62,828 nt of DNA from Streptomyces sp. 8L. GTDB taxonomy: Bacteria; Actinomycetota; Actinomycetes; Streptomycetales; Streptomycetaceae. The position numbers were made by a program, and so were the translations under genes. Positions 26,923 through 35,368 of the stretch are shown here, one piece after another. The DNA lies in contig NZ_JAIUKE010000003.1 in assembly GCF_020176795.1 (NCBI RefSeq), positions 16,615-79,442 of the forward strand. The letters are read 5' to 3'. Position 1 is the first letter of the stretch. Every line of letters starts with the position of its first letter. Under the pieces are notes generated by a model, which ran no database searches, was not told where the DNA came from, and saw nothing but the letters and a program-made list of their open reading frames with translations.

Positions 26923-27047
26923 GTCCGTGGGCGCGGGGGCCGTGCGACCGGGGCTCCGGCCGAGGCATGCCGGAGCGCCCCGCCGCACCGGCCGTGAACC
27001 GGGCCGGCGGGGGGGGGCGCGCGGGGGCGGCGGTCGCCGCGGGCCGG

Positions 27048-27377
27048 TCAGCCGGCCGGCCGCGCGGTCGCGTCCACCAGGCTCATGAACGGCTCAAGGC
27101 CGCCGAGCCGCAGCGCCCGGCGCACCGGGAAGGCGGCGCCGTCCACGATCACCTCGGTGCCCGGGGCGAGCTGCTGCTGGCCCAGGGCCAGGCAGCGGAC
27201 GGCGGCTCCCGTCACCGACGTGACGTCCGCCAGGTGCAGCACCACCCGGCGTACGGTGCCGGCCGCGATCCGGTCCAGCAGCTCACGCAGCCGGGCGGTG
27301 TCCTCGTTGCGCAGTTCGCCGCCCAGATGCAGCGCCGCGGTCGTGCCGGAGAAGGCGAGGTGTGCCTCGAAGGCCAT
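27048..27377 (-). CDS. STAS-domain (anti-sigma antagonist-like) protein lacking the usual serine
   Basis: A 109-residue single STAS domain, as in SpoIIAA/RsbV anti-sigma factor antagonists. The central loop, normally DSSG with a phosphorylated serine, here reads DVTSVTGAAVR, so the key serine appears replaced by Thr-Gly. It may be a constitutive partner or be phosphorylated on threonine. GAGGGGAA precedes the start. It is 78 bases downstream of glgX and reads as the last gene of the leftward operon. No anti-sigma kinase is next to it; the nearest such ATPase in the window is at 59.9 kb. Confidence 0.85.
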   Translation of the reverse strand: MAFEAHLAFSGTTAALHLGGELRNEDTARLRELLDRIAAGTVRRVVLHLADVTSVTGAAVRCLALGQQQLAPGTEVIVDGAAFPVRRALRLGGLEPFMSLVDATARPAG

Positions 27378-27455
27378 GTCCGTTCCCCTCGTGTCAGGTC
27401 GTACGGGTGCGTTGTACGGGCTTGAGCCCTGGGTCCGGCGGGCAGTGCGCCGGTG

Positions 27456-29522
27456 TCAGCGGGCCGTCAGGACGGCCACGCTGTGCCCGGTCAGCTGGAG
27501 CGAGCCGCGGACGAGCGCGGGCTCCCGCCCCGGCGGGTAGCTGTCCAGGGGGGTGGGCGCGCCCGTGTCCATGGACAGGTGCCAGCGCGTGCCGGGCGGT
27601 GGTTGCGGCAGCCGGACGGTACGCCGTGCGCCGCCGGTGTTGGCGGCCAGGTACACCGTGTCCGCCGGGCCCGCGGGCTGCTGCTGGTGCAACAGGACCG
27701 CCAGGAGGGTCGAGGACGGGTGCCAGTCGGGCTGTCCCGGCGTCTCGCCGTGCCAGCTCACCGGCGGACAGCTCCATCCGTCGGGCAGGACGCCGTCGGG
27801 GTGGGTGGTGCGCCGCAGGACCGGGTGCGCCCGGCGGAACGCGATGCAGTGGGAGACGAAGCGCAGCAGTGCCGCGTGGCTTGCGGTGTGCGACCAGTCC
27901 AGCCAGCTCACCGGTGAATCCTGGCTGTAGGCGTTGTTGTTGCCGCGTTGCGTGCGCCCGAACTCGTCGCCGGCCAGCAGCATCGGGATACCGGCGCTGG
28001 TCAGCAGGAGCAGCAGCGCGTTGCGGCGCTGCCGTTCGCGCAGCCGCAGCACGGCATGGTCCGCGGTCGGACCCTCGTAGCCGCAATTCCAGCTCTCCTC
28101 GTCGGGGATGCCGTCGCCGCCGCCCTCACCGTTGGCCTCGTTGTGACGCCGGTCGTAGGACGTCCAGTCGGCAAGGGTGAGACCGTCGTGGCAGGTGATG
28201 TAGTTGACCGAAGTGGTGGTGGGGCGGCCCGGGTACAGGTCGGGGGAGCCGACGAAGCGGGTCGCGAAGTCGCCGGTGCTGCCTCGCCTGCCGAGCAGGA
28301 AGCGCCGCACGGTGTCGCGGTAGCGGCCGTTCCATTCGCTCCACCTGCCGTGGCCGGGAAAGGACCCCACCTGGTCGAGCCCGGTGGCGTCGGTGGCCTC
28401 CGCGATCAGCAGCCGTCCGGCGAGCACCGGGTCGTGCGCGAGGGCCGCGAGCAGCGGCGGATCGTCCAGGACGCGGCCGTCGGTCCCCCGGGTGAGGATG
28501 GAAGCCATGTCGAAGCGGAATCCGTCCACGTCGTAGCGGATGACCCAGTCGCGCAGGCAGTTCAGGATGAATTCCCCGGTGACCGGGTGGCCGGCGTTGA
28601 CGGTGTTTCCGGTGGCCGTGAGGTTGAGCGGCTCGCCGTCCGGCGAAAGGAGGTAGTACGCCGACTCGTCCAGGCCGCGGAAGGACAGCACCGGCCCGCC
28701 TCGGCCGCCCTCCGCGGTGTGGTTGAACACCACGTCGAGCACCACCTGGATACCCGCCCGGTGCAACTCCGTGACCAGCTCTCGCAGTTCGGCGTCGGCG
28801 CCGCCCGGGGTCGGATCGGCGGCGTAGGCCGCCTTCGGCGCGGCGAAGCCGACGGTGTTGTAGCCCCAGAAGTTGGGCAGCGGCGCGCCGCTCTCCGGTG
28901 AGGTGTACGTGTTGTCGGTCTCGTCGAACTCCGCGATCGGCAGCAGCTCCACGCAGTTGACGCCCAGCTCGCGCAGGTGGGGGATCTTCTGGCGGAGCCC
29001 GGCGAAGGTTCCCGGGTGGCGCACGCCCGAACTCGGATCGCGGGTGAAGCCGCGCACGTGCGCCTCGTAGATGACCAGGTCGGCCGGGTCGATCGACGGC
29101 CGGGGCACGGCCGGCGGGCCCGGCGCTGCGAGGAGCCGGGAGCGGTAGCGCGGCCGTTCGCCCCATGCGCCGGCTCCGGCCAGCCCGCGCGCGTACGGGT
29201 CGAGCAGCACGGGCGACCGGGTGCCCGGCGGGCGCTCGACGCGGTAGCCGTAGTCGAAACGGCCGGCCTCGGCACCGTACAGCCGGACGGTGTGGACTGT
29301 GCCGACCCGGCCCTCGTCGGGGAAGGGGTACTCGGCCAGGACGGTGCCGCTGCCGGGGTCCATCAGCACCAGCCACAGGCGCGGCGTGTCACGCGCGTGC
29401 ACCGCGAAGTTGACCGCGCCGGGTACCGGGGTGGCGCCGAACGGCTGGGCCTGGCCGGGGCCGACGCGCAGACCGTCCAGGAGCGGCGGCGTCTCCTCAG
29501 GGGCAGCGGTGGGGATCGTCAT
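27456..29522 (-). CDS. glgX: Glycogen debranching enzyme GlgX (isoamylase type)
   Basis: A 688-residue GH13 debranching enzyme that hydrolyses alpha-1,6 branches of glycogen-like glucan. The N-terminal CBM48 domain (residues 20-130, GATPVPGAVNFAVHA) is followed by the barrel: VIYEAHVRGFT, VVLDVVFNHTAEGG, the nucleophile in VDGFRFDMAS, the acid/base in LLIAEATDATG and the transition-state aspartate in ITCHDGLTL. All catalytic residues are present. ATG 29522 overlaps the stop of the upstream AGE-like gene by four bases, with GGGAG before it, so the two are translationally coupled. In this operon it may supply linear malto-oligomers to the divergent glgE-treS-maltokinase genes. Confidence 0.92.
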   Translation of the reverse strand: MTIPTAAPEETPPLLDGLRVGPGQAQPFGATPVPGAVNFAVHARDTPRLWLVLMDPGSGTVLAEYPFPDEGRVGTVHTVRLYGAEAGRFDYGYRVERPPGTRSPVLLDPYARGLAGAGAWGERPRYRSRLLAAPGPPAVPRPSIDPADLVIYEAHVRGFTRDPSSGVRHPGTFAGLRQKIPHLRELGVNCVELLPIAEFDETDNTYTSPESGAPLPNFWGYNTVGFAAPKAAYAADPTPGGADAELRELVTELHRAGIQVVLDVVFNHTAEGGRGGPVLSFRGLDESAYYLLSPDGEPLNLTATGNTVNAGHPVTGEFILNCLRDWVIRYDVDGFRFDMASILTRGTDGRVLDDPPLLAALAHDPVLAGRLLIAEATDATGLDQVGSFPGHGRWSEWNGRYRDTVRRFLLGRRGSTGDFATRFVGSPDLYPGRPTTTSVNYITCHDGLTLADWTSYDRRHNEANGEGGGDGIPDEESWNCGYEGPTADHAVLRLRERQRRNALLLLLTSAGIPMLLAGDEFGRTQRGNNNAYSQDSPVSWLDWSHTASHAALLRFVSHCIAFRRAHPVLRRTTHPDGVLPDGWSCPPVSWHGETPGQPDWHPSSTLLAVLLHQQQPAGPADTVYLAANTGGARRTVRLPQPPPGTRWHLSMDTGAPTPLDSYPPGREPALVRGSLQLTGHSVAVLTAR

Positions 29523-31342
29523 GGCGCACTCCCTGCCGGGCGCAGCCGTGCCCTGACCAGGTGCCGGGCGCGGTCCCTGGGGAGCCGTACGGCCAGTGAA
29601 GCGGGGTCGAAGTCGTCGTACGGCGCGCCGTCCACGCGGACCGACTCCAGCACCACCCGGCCGGGCGGCAGCACGTCGGGCGCCACGCGCAGCAGCCCCT
29701 GCGGGTAGTCGGCGTCCGCGCGGGGCCTGAACCACAGGTCCAGCGGCTCGCGGTGCACCAGCAGCCGCCCGTACACCTCGGCCAGATAGGCGAGTTCCGC
29801 CTTGTGGTACATGCTCATCGCGTGGCTGCCCTTGAGCCGTTCGCCGCCCACGTGGTACGGGACGCCGTCGGCGAGTACGGAGAAGTGGACAGCGCCCTCG
29901 TCGTGGTCGAGGAAGAAGGCGTTGTAGAAGGCGGACGCCTCCTCGGCGTGCCGGAGGAAGCCGTCGTCGCCCGTGTTCCCGGCCAGCACCAGGTAGGCCA
30001 GGATGGCCTGTTCCTGCTGCCACCAGGTCTTGTGGTCGTGCCAGACGAAGGCGTGCCTTCCATGGTCGGGCTGCCGCTCGACCATGTCGTACCAGCCGCC
30101 GCGCCGCGGGTCGCGGCCGACGTCCGGCATGGTGCGGCCGATGCGTTCGGCCAGTTCGCGGTACGCGGGCTTGGGCATCGTGGCGTTCATCCGCATGAGG
30201 TTCCAGGCGATCTTCAGGTTGTGGCCCACCACGGCCCGGTCCTGTTGCCAGCCCCAGGACCGGTCCGGGGTCCAGTCGGCGTGGAAGCGCTCGTCGACGA
30301 ACGGGCTGCCACCCGACCGGTCCGGCATGTGGGTGACGATCATGTCGAAGGTGTGCTCCAGCATGCGCCGGTACCGCTCGTCGCCGGTCGCGCTGTAGAG
30401 GTTGAACAGATAGGCGGGGGCGTGGTCGCCCACCGAGTTCCAGTTCTTGCGGGAGCGGTTCGGGCCCAGTGACGCGTGGTGCGGATCGAGCGTGACCGGG
30501 TCGATGTGCGAGTAGTAGCCGCCGAGCCGCCGGTCGGCGAAGAACCGCTCGAAGAGCCGGATGGTGCCCTCGATGTCGGCCAGGAGAGCCGGCGCCCCGG
30601 TCAGCCGGTAGGTCTGCACGAGGCCCACCAGTGCGTAGATCTGCTCGTATGCCGGGATCGCACGGTAGTCGTCGCCGAATTCCGAGGCGTAGAAGGCGCG
30701 CGGGCGCGGTCCGCCGACGTCCAGGCCGTGGTACCAGGAGACGACGTCCTCGACCGGGTCGACCGAGCGCAGGTGGTCGTGGAGGTAGGCCGACCCGGCC
30801 TCGGCCACGTCGAGGAAGTCCTGCTCACCGGTGAGGGTGAAGGCCGACGCCATCCCGTAGACCATGCGCGAGATGGTGTCGGTCTCCTGGACGTGGATGG
30901 CGGTCTTGTCGCCGCCGCCGCGGATCTCGGTGCGGTAGTCGTTGAAGTCGATCGGCCCGTCGCCGAACTGGGAGCGCCGGTAGAAGCGGGCGAACTGGCG
31001 AAGTTGCGCGGTCCACCAGCCGGGCGATTCGTACGGCGGCGGCTCGCCCGGCCCGCTGACCACGACGATCGCGGTGGCCTGGTGGTGCAGGCCGTCCTCG
31101 TGCGGGTAGACCGGGCCGTGGCTGAAGACGAGGGCGCCGGGGGCCAGCAGGTCCTCCAGCCGGCCCGTGACGTCCTGGTACGGATCACCCAGGTTGCGCA
31201 GCCGCTGCCCGTAGGTGACGTCGGTCAGATGGACGACGACGGTGCCGCCGCCGGGGGTGCGCAGTTCGACTCGGCGCCCCCGGCGGGCGAGCACCCGGCC
31301 CGCCACGGTGTCGGAGAAGGTGAAGTCCAGGTCACTGGCCAT
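29519..31342 (-). CDS. AGE-family (alpha/alpha)6-barrel protein with N-terminal extension
   Basis: A 607-residue protein. From about residue 110 it has the helical repeats of the N-acylglucosamine 2-epimerase/cellobiose 2-epimerase superfamily, with aromatic and His-rich lining segments such as WYHGLDVGG, NWNSVGDHAPAYL, RHAFVWHDHKTWW and EQAILAYLVLAG. Family enzymes epimerise at C2, isomerise or cleave sugars. The first 105 residues form a small beta domain (VELRTPGGGTVVVHLTDVTY) that most family members lack, so this is a longer, unusual type. Substrate unknown; the operon (GlgX, TPP enzyme, DJ-1) suggests a glucose-, maltose- or trehalose-derived compound. It overlaps glgX by four bases. 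Confidence 0.7.
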   Translation of the reverse strand: MASDLDFTFSDTVAGRVLARRGRRVELRTPGGGTVVVHLTDVTYGQRLRNLGDPYQDVTGRLEDLLAPGALVFSHGPVYPHEDGLHHQATAIVVVSGPGEPPPYESPGWWTAQLRQFARFYRRSQFGDGPIDFNDYRTEIRGGGDKTAIHVQETDTISRMVYGMASAFTLTGEQDFLDVAEAGSAYLHDHLRSVDPVEDVVSWYHGLDVGGPRPRAFYASEFGDDYRAIPAYEQIYALVGLVQTYRLTGAPALLADIEGTIRLFERFFADRRLGGYYSHIDPVTLDPHHASLGPNRSRKNWNSVGDHAPAYLFNLYSATGDERYRRMLEHTFDMIVTHMPDRSGGSPFVDERFHADWTPDRSWGWQQDRAVVGHNLKIAWNLMRMNATMPKPAYRELAERIGRTMPDVGRDPRRGGWYDMVERQPDHGRHAFVWHDHKTWWQQEQAILAYLVLAGNTGDDGFLRHAEEASAFYNAFFLDHDEGAVHFSVLADGVPYHVGGERLKGSHAMSMYHKAELAYLAEVYGRLLVHREPLDLWFRPRADADYPQGLLRVAPDVLPPGRVVLESVRVDGAPYDDFDPASLAVRLPRDRARHLVRARLRPAGSAP

Positions 31343-31402
31343 GACCGGCCCCGTCTACGCCCGGTCCTGCGTTCGGGTCGGGACGGCACGCCGCCGGGCG
31401 GT

Positions 31403-32011
31403 TCATGCCGGCACCGCCTGGACGTCGAGCAGGTCGATGACGCCCCGGGCCAGCAGGTGGCAGTCCTCGACCGTACGGCTGGTCACCAGGTCCCCGTCGA
31501 TCACCAGGTCCCGCTCGGTGTAGTGCGCGCCCATGTTGCGCACGTCGCCCACCAGGTTGTTGTGGCAGGTGACGGGACGGCCGCGGACCAGTTCGGGCGC
31601 GGCGGACAGCAGCAGCAGTCCGTGACAGGAGAACGCCTTGATCAGATTCGGCATCCGGAAGGCGCGCCGCAGCAGGTCCACGGCGGGTGCGGGGACGCCC
31701 AGGTCGTCGGTGTAGCGAAGCCGGTCGGAGACCATTCCGGCCGGCACCACGAGTGCGGAAAGGCGCGACAGCTCACCGTAGTCGAGTGCTTCGAGGTCGC
31801 CCGCCACCGTGATCGGCGCGCGGGTCTCGTGGCCGGTGAAGGTCAGGGACGGCATGCCCCACAGCCGGGTCAGCAGAACGACCTCGGCTCCCTCCTCGGC
31901 GAAACGGCGACGGTAGTAGGAGATCTCGTCCTCGACGAAATCGCTCTCCAGGAGGATTCCGACGCGTTTTCCGGCAAGACGCCCGGACCGGCTCGTTGAG
32001 GCCTCGGCCAT
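31403..32011 (-). CDS. DJ-1/PfpI family protein (short form)
   Basis: A 202-residue DJ-1/PfpI protein. The first strand and acid residue are GKRVGILLESDFVEDE (the Glu normally activates the cysteine), and the nucleophile elbow reads IKAFSCHGLLLL with Cys followed by His near residue 125. This fits the PfpI/glyoxalase III/isocyanide hydratase superfamily, whose members act on reactive carbonyls or related compounds. GAAGGA precedes ATG 32011. It lies 38 bases after an NTF2-like gene and 60 bases before the AGE-like gene in the leftward operon. Confidence 0.88.
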   Translation of the reverse strand: MAEASTSRSGRLAGKRVGILLESDFVEDEISYYRRRFAEEGAEVVLLTRLWGMPSLTFTGHETRAPITVAGDLEALDYGELSRLSALVVPAGMVSDRLRYTDDLGVPAPAVDLLRRAFRMPNLIKAFSCHGLLLLSAAPELVRGRPVTCHNNLVGDVRNMGAHYTERDLVIDGDLVTSRTVEDCHLLARGVIDLLDVQAVPA

Positions 32012-32049
32012 GGTTGTGTCCTTCCATCGGGTCGATCGGTGGCGCGCGG

Positions 32050-32559
32050 TCAGCGGCGGGTGAGCGCGCCGACCGGCGGGTGCTGCACGAAGGCGATGCC
32101 GCGGATGCGGGGCACGCCGCCCTGGAGCACCACCCACCAGATCTGGCGGTCTGTGTCGTGCTGGGAGGTGGTGGCGGGGCCGGTGCTTCCCGCGCGGGAC
32201 GCGGCAGCACCGGCCCCGGCAGCCGTCGCGGTGGCCGCGCCGGCGCGGGTGATGGTCACCTGCGCGTGGATCGGGGAGACCAGCTGGATGCGGACCTCCT
32301 CGGCGGGCGGGCCGCCCAGGAAGCCGAAGCCTCCCGCCCGTTGGCGGTACCAGGTCCTGAACTCCTCGAAGTGGCCCTGGAACTCGTCGGTGCCGCGCAC
32401 CGTGCGGCCGGGCAGTTCGAGCAGCAGGCCGTTGGCCAGGTGCGGCAGCAGGTCGGCCGCTGAAGGGCGGCGGGCCAGTGCGGCGCGCCACTGGGCGACG
32501 AGTCTGCGGACCGCCGGTACCGACAGCGCGGTCCTGCGGGCAGGCTCGGATGATTCCAT
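32050..32559 (-). CDS. NTF2/SnoaL-like protein
   Basis: A 169-residue protein of the cone-shaped NTF2-like fold: an N-terminal helix pair (VRRLVAQWRAALARRP), then TVRGTDEFQGHFEEFRTWYR, and C-terminal strands (IWWVVLQGGVPRIRGIAFVQ). An alanine- and glycine-rich insertion of about 25 residues interrupts strands 3 and 4. Proteins of this fold act as cyclases, dehydratases or isomerases, or bind ligands; the function here cannot be assigned. GGAGGACG precedes the start. It is one of four NTF2-like genes in the island and lies 34 bases after the TPP enzyme gene. Confidence 0.75.
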   Translation of the reverse strand: MESSEPARRTALSVPAVRRLVAQWRAALARRPSAADLLPHLANGLLLELPGRTVRGTDEFQGHFEEFRTWYRQRAGGFGFLGGPPAEEVRIQLVSPIHAQVTITRAGAATATAAGAGAAASRAGSTGPATTSQHDTDRQIWWVVLQGGVPRIRGIAFVQHPPVGALTRR

Positions 32560-32593
32560 GGGGTGTCGTCCTCCTTCGGGGTCTTCGCCGGAC

Positions 32594-34201
32594 TCAGTCG
32601 GTGTCCAGGTCGATGAGGTAGGGGCCGTCGTGGGCGAGCATCGCCCCCACGGCGTCGGCCACCTGGTCCTTCCGCTCGACCCGGCGCCCTGGCACGCCCA
32701 GGGAGGCAGCCAGGTCCGTGAAGCGGATCTCCGGGTCCGACAGGTCGAAGGCCGCCGGCGCGGTGTGCCGGGCGATGCCCAGGCCGTTCCAGTACTGCTC
32801 GATGTTGAGGTCGAGCAGCCGGTAGCGGTGGTTGTTGCAGATGACGAACTTCGCGCCGATGTCGTAGCGCGCCGCCGTCCACAGGGCCTGGATGGTGTAC
32901 ATGCTGCCGCCGTCGCCGGTGAAGCCGACCACCGGCAGCTCGGGCCGGGCCAGCTTGACGCCGAGCGCGCCCGGTATGCCGACGCCCAGCGAGCCGCCCC
33001 GGGTCTGGAAGAACCGGCCTGGCTCCTTGGGCGGCAGATACCGCGCCAGCGGGCCGGACGCGGTCAGGGCCTCGTCGAAGACGGCGAGTTCGGCCGGCGC
33101 GCGTTCGGCCAGCGTGCGGACGAACAGGTCCAGGAGGGACCCGTCACCGGCACCGCTCGTGACGGGGGCCGTCCACTGCCGGGGAGGCGCGCCGGGCTGG
33201 CCCTGCCGGTCCAACGCGTCGGCCAGCGCCCCCAGGGCGAGCTTGGGGTCGGCCACCATGCCGAGGTCGACGGGGAAGTTCTTCGCGATCTCGTACGCGT
33301 CCAGATCGATGTGGACGATCCGGGCGTCCTCGCGGAAGGGGCTGGTCAAGGACGGGAAGACCTCGGGGAAGAGGTAGGTGCCCACGACCAGCACCGAGTC
33401 GGCTTCGGCGACCACGCGGGCGCTGTCGGCGCCGAACATGTGGCCGAGCTGCCCCCCGTACAGCGGGTGCGTGGTGTCGAAGTTGACCTCCGAGGAGTTG
33501 ACGCCCCACACCTGGGCGCCCAGCCGCGTGGCGACTCCCTCGAGTTCGGCCTGCGCACCGCTGGCGGCGACCCCGTCGCCCATCAGGATCAGGGGCCGCC
33601 GCCCGGCCAGCAGGGCCCGGGCGGCACGCTCCAGCAGCTCGGGCGACGGAGTCGACCGGGTGTCGGGCAGCGACGTGGGCACCGCGGGCTCGGTGGTGAC
33701 CTGGTCCAGGACGTCCGCGGGCACGACCACCAGGACCGGACCGCGCGGCGGGGTCATGGCGATCTTGACGGCCCGCCGCAGGACCCGCAGCGTGGAGGCC
33801 GGGTCGAGGACGCGGGTGGCGTACTTGGTCACCGGCTGCGCCATCGCCACCAGGTCGGCGGCCATCTGGGCATCCATGGCGTCATAGCGGACCCCGGCGT
33901 CGCCCGCCAGCACCACCAGCGGTGAGCCGCCGCGTTTGGCCTGGTAGAGCATGCCGATACCGTTGCCCAGGCCGACTCCGGTGTGGAGCTGGACCAGGGC
34001 GGGCCGCTGAGCGGCACGCGCGTATCCGTCGGCCATGCCCACCGCCACACCTTCGTGGAGGGCCAGCAGGTAAGACATCCCGGAGCGGCCCGCCTCGTCG
34101 AGGAAGCCCTGCTCCACGGTGCCCGGATTGCCGAACATGTAGGTGATGCCGTCGGCCGCGAACTGCTCGTAGATCGCGGTCTTCCCTGGTCTCGCTCGCA
34201 T
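32594..34201 (-). CDS. Thiamine diphosphate enzyme, benzoylformate-decarboxylase type
   Basis: A 535-residue TPP-dependent enzyme with the three standard domains. The N-terminal PYR domain has the activating glutamate in LALHEGVAVGMADGYA near residue 50. The middle domain covers about 190-330. The C-terminal PP domain has the ThDP/Mg motif beginning GFTGDGGSMYTIQALW near residue 425 and ending ICNNHRY. Members decarboxylate 2-keto acids or join the resulting activated aldehyde to an acceptor. The specificity histidines cannot be judged by eye. AGGAG nine bases before ATG 34201 fixes the start. It is the second gene of the leftward operon, 34 bases after the larger DJ-1 gene. Confidence 0.9.
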   Translation of the reverse strand: MRARPGKTAIYEQFAADGITYMFGNPGTVEQGFLDEAGRSGMSYLLALHEGVAVGMADGYARAAQRPALVQLHTGVGLGNGIGMLYQAKRGGSPLVVLAGDAGVRYDAMDAQMAADLVAMAQPVTKYATRVLDPASTLRVLRRAVKIAMTPPRGPVLVVVPADVLDQVTTEPAVPTSLPDTRSTPSPELLERAARALLAGRRPLILMGDGVAASGAQAELEGVATRLGAQVWGVNSSEVNFDTTHPLYGGQLGHMFGADSARVVAEADSVLVVGTYLFPEVFPSLTSPFREDARIVHIDLDAYEIAKNFPVDLGMVADPKLALGALADALDRQGQPGAPPRQWTAPVTSGAGDGSLLDLFVRTLAERAPAELAVFDEALTASGPLARYLPPKEPGRFFQTRGGSLGVGIPGALGVKLARPELPVVGFTGDGGSMYTIQALWTAARYDIGAKFVICNNHRYRLLDLNIEQYWNGLGIARHTAPAAFDLSDPEIRFTDLAASLGVPGRRVERKDQVADAVGAMLAHDGPYLIDLDTD

Positions 34202-34235
34202 GATCACTGCTCCTGGTCGTGGGTGGGGTGACGGA

Positions 34236-35063
34236 CTACCAGCCGTGGCGGCGCAGGCCGTTCTCCAGCACCTGCACCAGGAGTTCACCGCTGGGCGCGG
34301 AGTCCGGCGTGGAGCGGGCGGTGACGAACGGATGGTCGACGATGACGGAGGTCTCCTTGCCGACGTTGCCGTGGAAGCCGCCGTCGGGGCCGGTCGCGTC
34401 CCGCAGGATGTACTCCAGGGGGTACGGCGGCGGGCCCATGTTGAACTCGACGCCCACGAAGCCGGTGCCGTCCTTGTAGTCGTACTCCTTGGGATGGCCG
34501 GTGACGTGCTTGCCCCGCAGCAGGCTGGCGCGGGTCTCCAGGTCACGGGCGAAGGCCAGCACGGCGACGCCGTAGCACTCGGCCAGGACCGGCTTGTCCG
34601 CGGCGGCGAAGCCGAGTACCACCTCGTGCAGCCGCTCGTTGTTGGCGAGGTCCACGATCGGGCCGCTGCCGCCGACGATGACCAGCGCGTCGAAGCCCGC
34701 CACCAGGTCGCCGACGGTCGCGTCCCGCAGCCGGTGGTACTCCTCCAGCTCCCGAAGGTGGTTCAGCGAGCTGAAATAGGGGCGCTCGGGGATGAGTTGC
34801 TGAAGGCTGAGCGGATTGTCCAGGCGGGTGGAGGCATCGATCTCCCGCACCTTGCGGGCCATGTCCCGAGTCGTGACGGAACGGCCCAGCGGGGGGTCGA
34901 TGTAATCGGGGTCGTAGCTCGGCGGCAGCGCCTGGGCCCGCCGGCCGGTGGGGGTGGCGAAGGTGGTGCGGTAGCCGCGGGCGTCGAACGCCTCGACGGG
35001 ACCGACGAGTTCTTCTCCCCAGTAACCGTATTCGGAGAGAATTACCAGGATGCGTTTCGACAC
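34236..35063 (-). CDS. DJ-1/PfpI family protein (long form, glyoxalase III/Hsp31-like)
   Basis: A 275-residue DJ-1 superfamily protein beginning (GTG) SKRILVILSEYGYWGEE; the second Glu is the usual partner of the cysteine. The nucleophile elbow is VLAECYGVAVLAF near residue 163, and a later conserved histidine stands in GKHVTGHPKEYDY. Long members such as Hsp31 have glutathione-independent glyoxalase (methylglyoxal to lactate) or deglycase-like activity; here that is inference. GGGAGT precedes the GTG. It is the first gene of a seven-gene leftward operon and faces glgE over 305 bases. Confidence 0.88.
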   Translation of the reverse strand: MSKRILVILSEYGYWGEELVGPVEAFDARGYRTTFATPTGRRAQALPPSYDPDYIDPPLGRSVTTRDMARKVREIDASTRLDNPLSLQQLIPERPYFSSLNHLRELEEYHRLRDATVGDLVAGFDALVIVGGSGPIVDLANNERLHEVVLGFAAADKPVLAECYGVAVLAFARDLETRASLLRGKHVTGHPKEYDYKDGTGFVGVEFNMGPPPYPLEYILRDATGPDGGFHGNVGKETSVIVDHPFVTARSTPDSAPSGELLVQVLENGLRRHGW

Positions 35064-35368
35064 GAATGACTCCCGGGTTCATGGTTCATTGAATGGGGCA
35101 CGAGTCCCGCGCTTTCCCTGCGGGAAGGCTTTGAAAGGCCGTTGAACGAGTCCGAGTCAACTCCCCCGCACGGGAGGCGGCAAGCGCCGGACGCCGCGCG
35201 GTGACTACTTCTAGAAGTGGGTGGAGTAATGCGGAAGCGGCGAAACCGCTTAGCGGCTCCGCGACTGTGTTAAGTCCGTGAAGTGCACCGCCGATTGTTC
35301 GCATCCCTTTGTTCTGCGCGTGATCGTTTTACATGATGACGGCATCGCAGAAGAAGAGGTGACGGACC
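35064..35368. promoter_or_regulatory. Divergent promoter region of the DJ-1 operon and glgE
   Basis: This 305-base region separates the start codons of two divergent operons. It contains a perfect 12-base palindrome (listed separately), a small hairpin AAGCGG-CGAAA-CCGCTT at 35235-35251 and an AT-rich patch before glgE (35300-35345). I see no coding sequence. Shared regulation of the two operons is likely from the layout. Confidence 0.6.
35207..35218. promoter_or_regulatory. Perfect palindrome ACTTCTAGAAGT, candidate operator
   Basis: A 12-base perfect palindrome sits midway between the two divergent starts, in a sequence that is otherwise GC-rich. Its position allows one regulator to act on both operons. 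No regulator gene is directly adjacent; the nearest in the island is the MmyB-like gene at 26.1 kb. Confidence 0.5.

Noticed and set aside
32594..34201. Acetolactate synthase for branched-chain amino acids
   Set aside because: No regulatory small subunit or ilv neighbour, and the N-terminal sequence (FGNPGTVEQGFLDE) fits the benzoylformate-decarboxylase group better.
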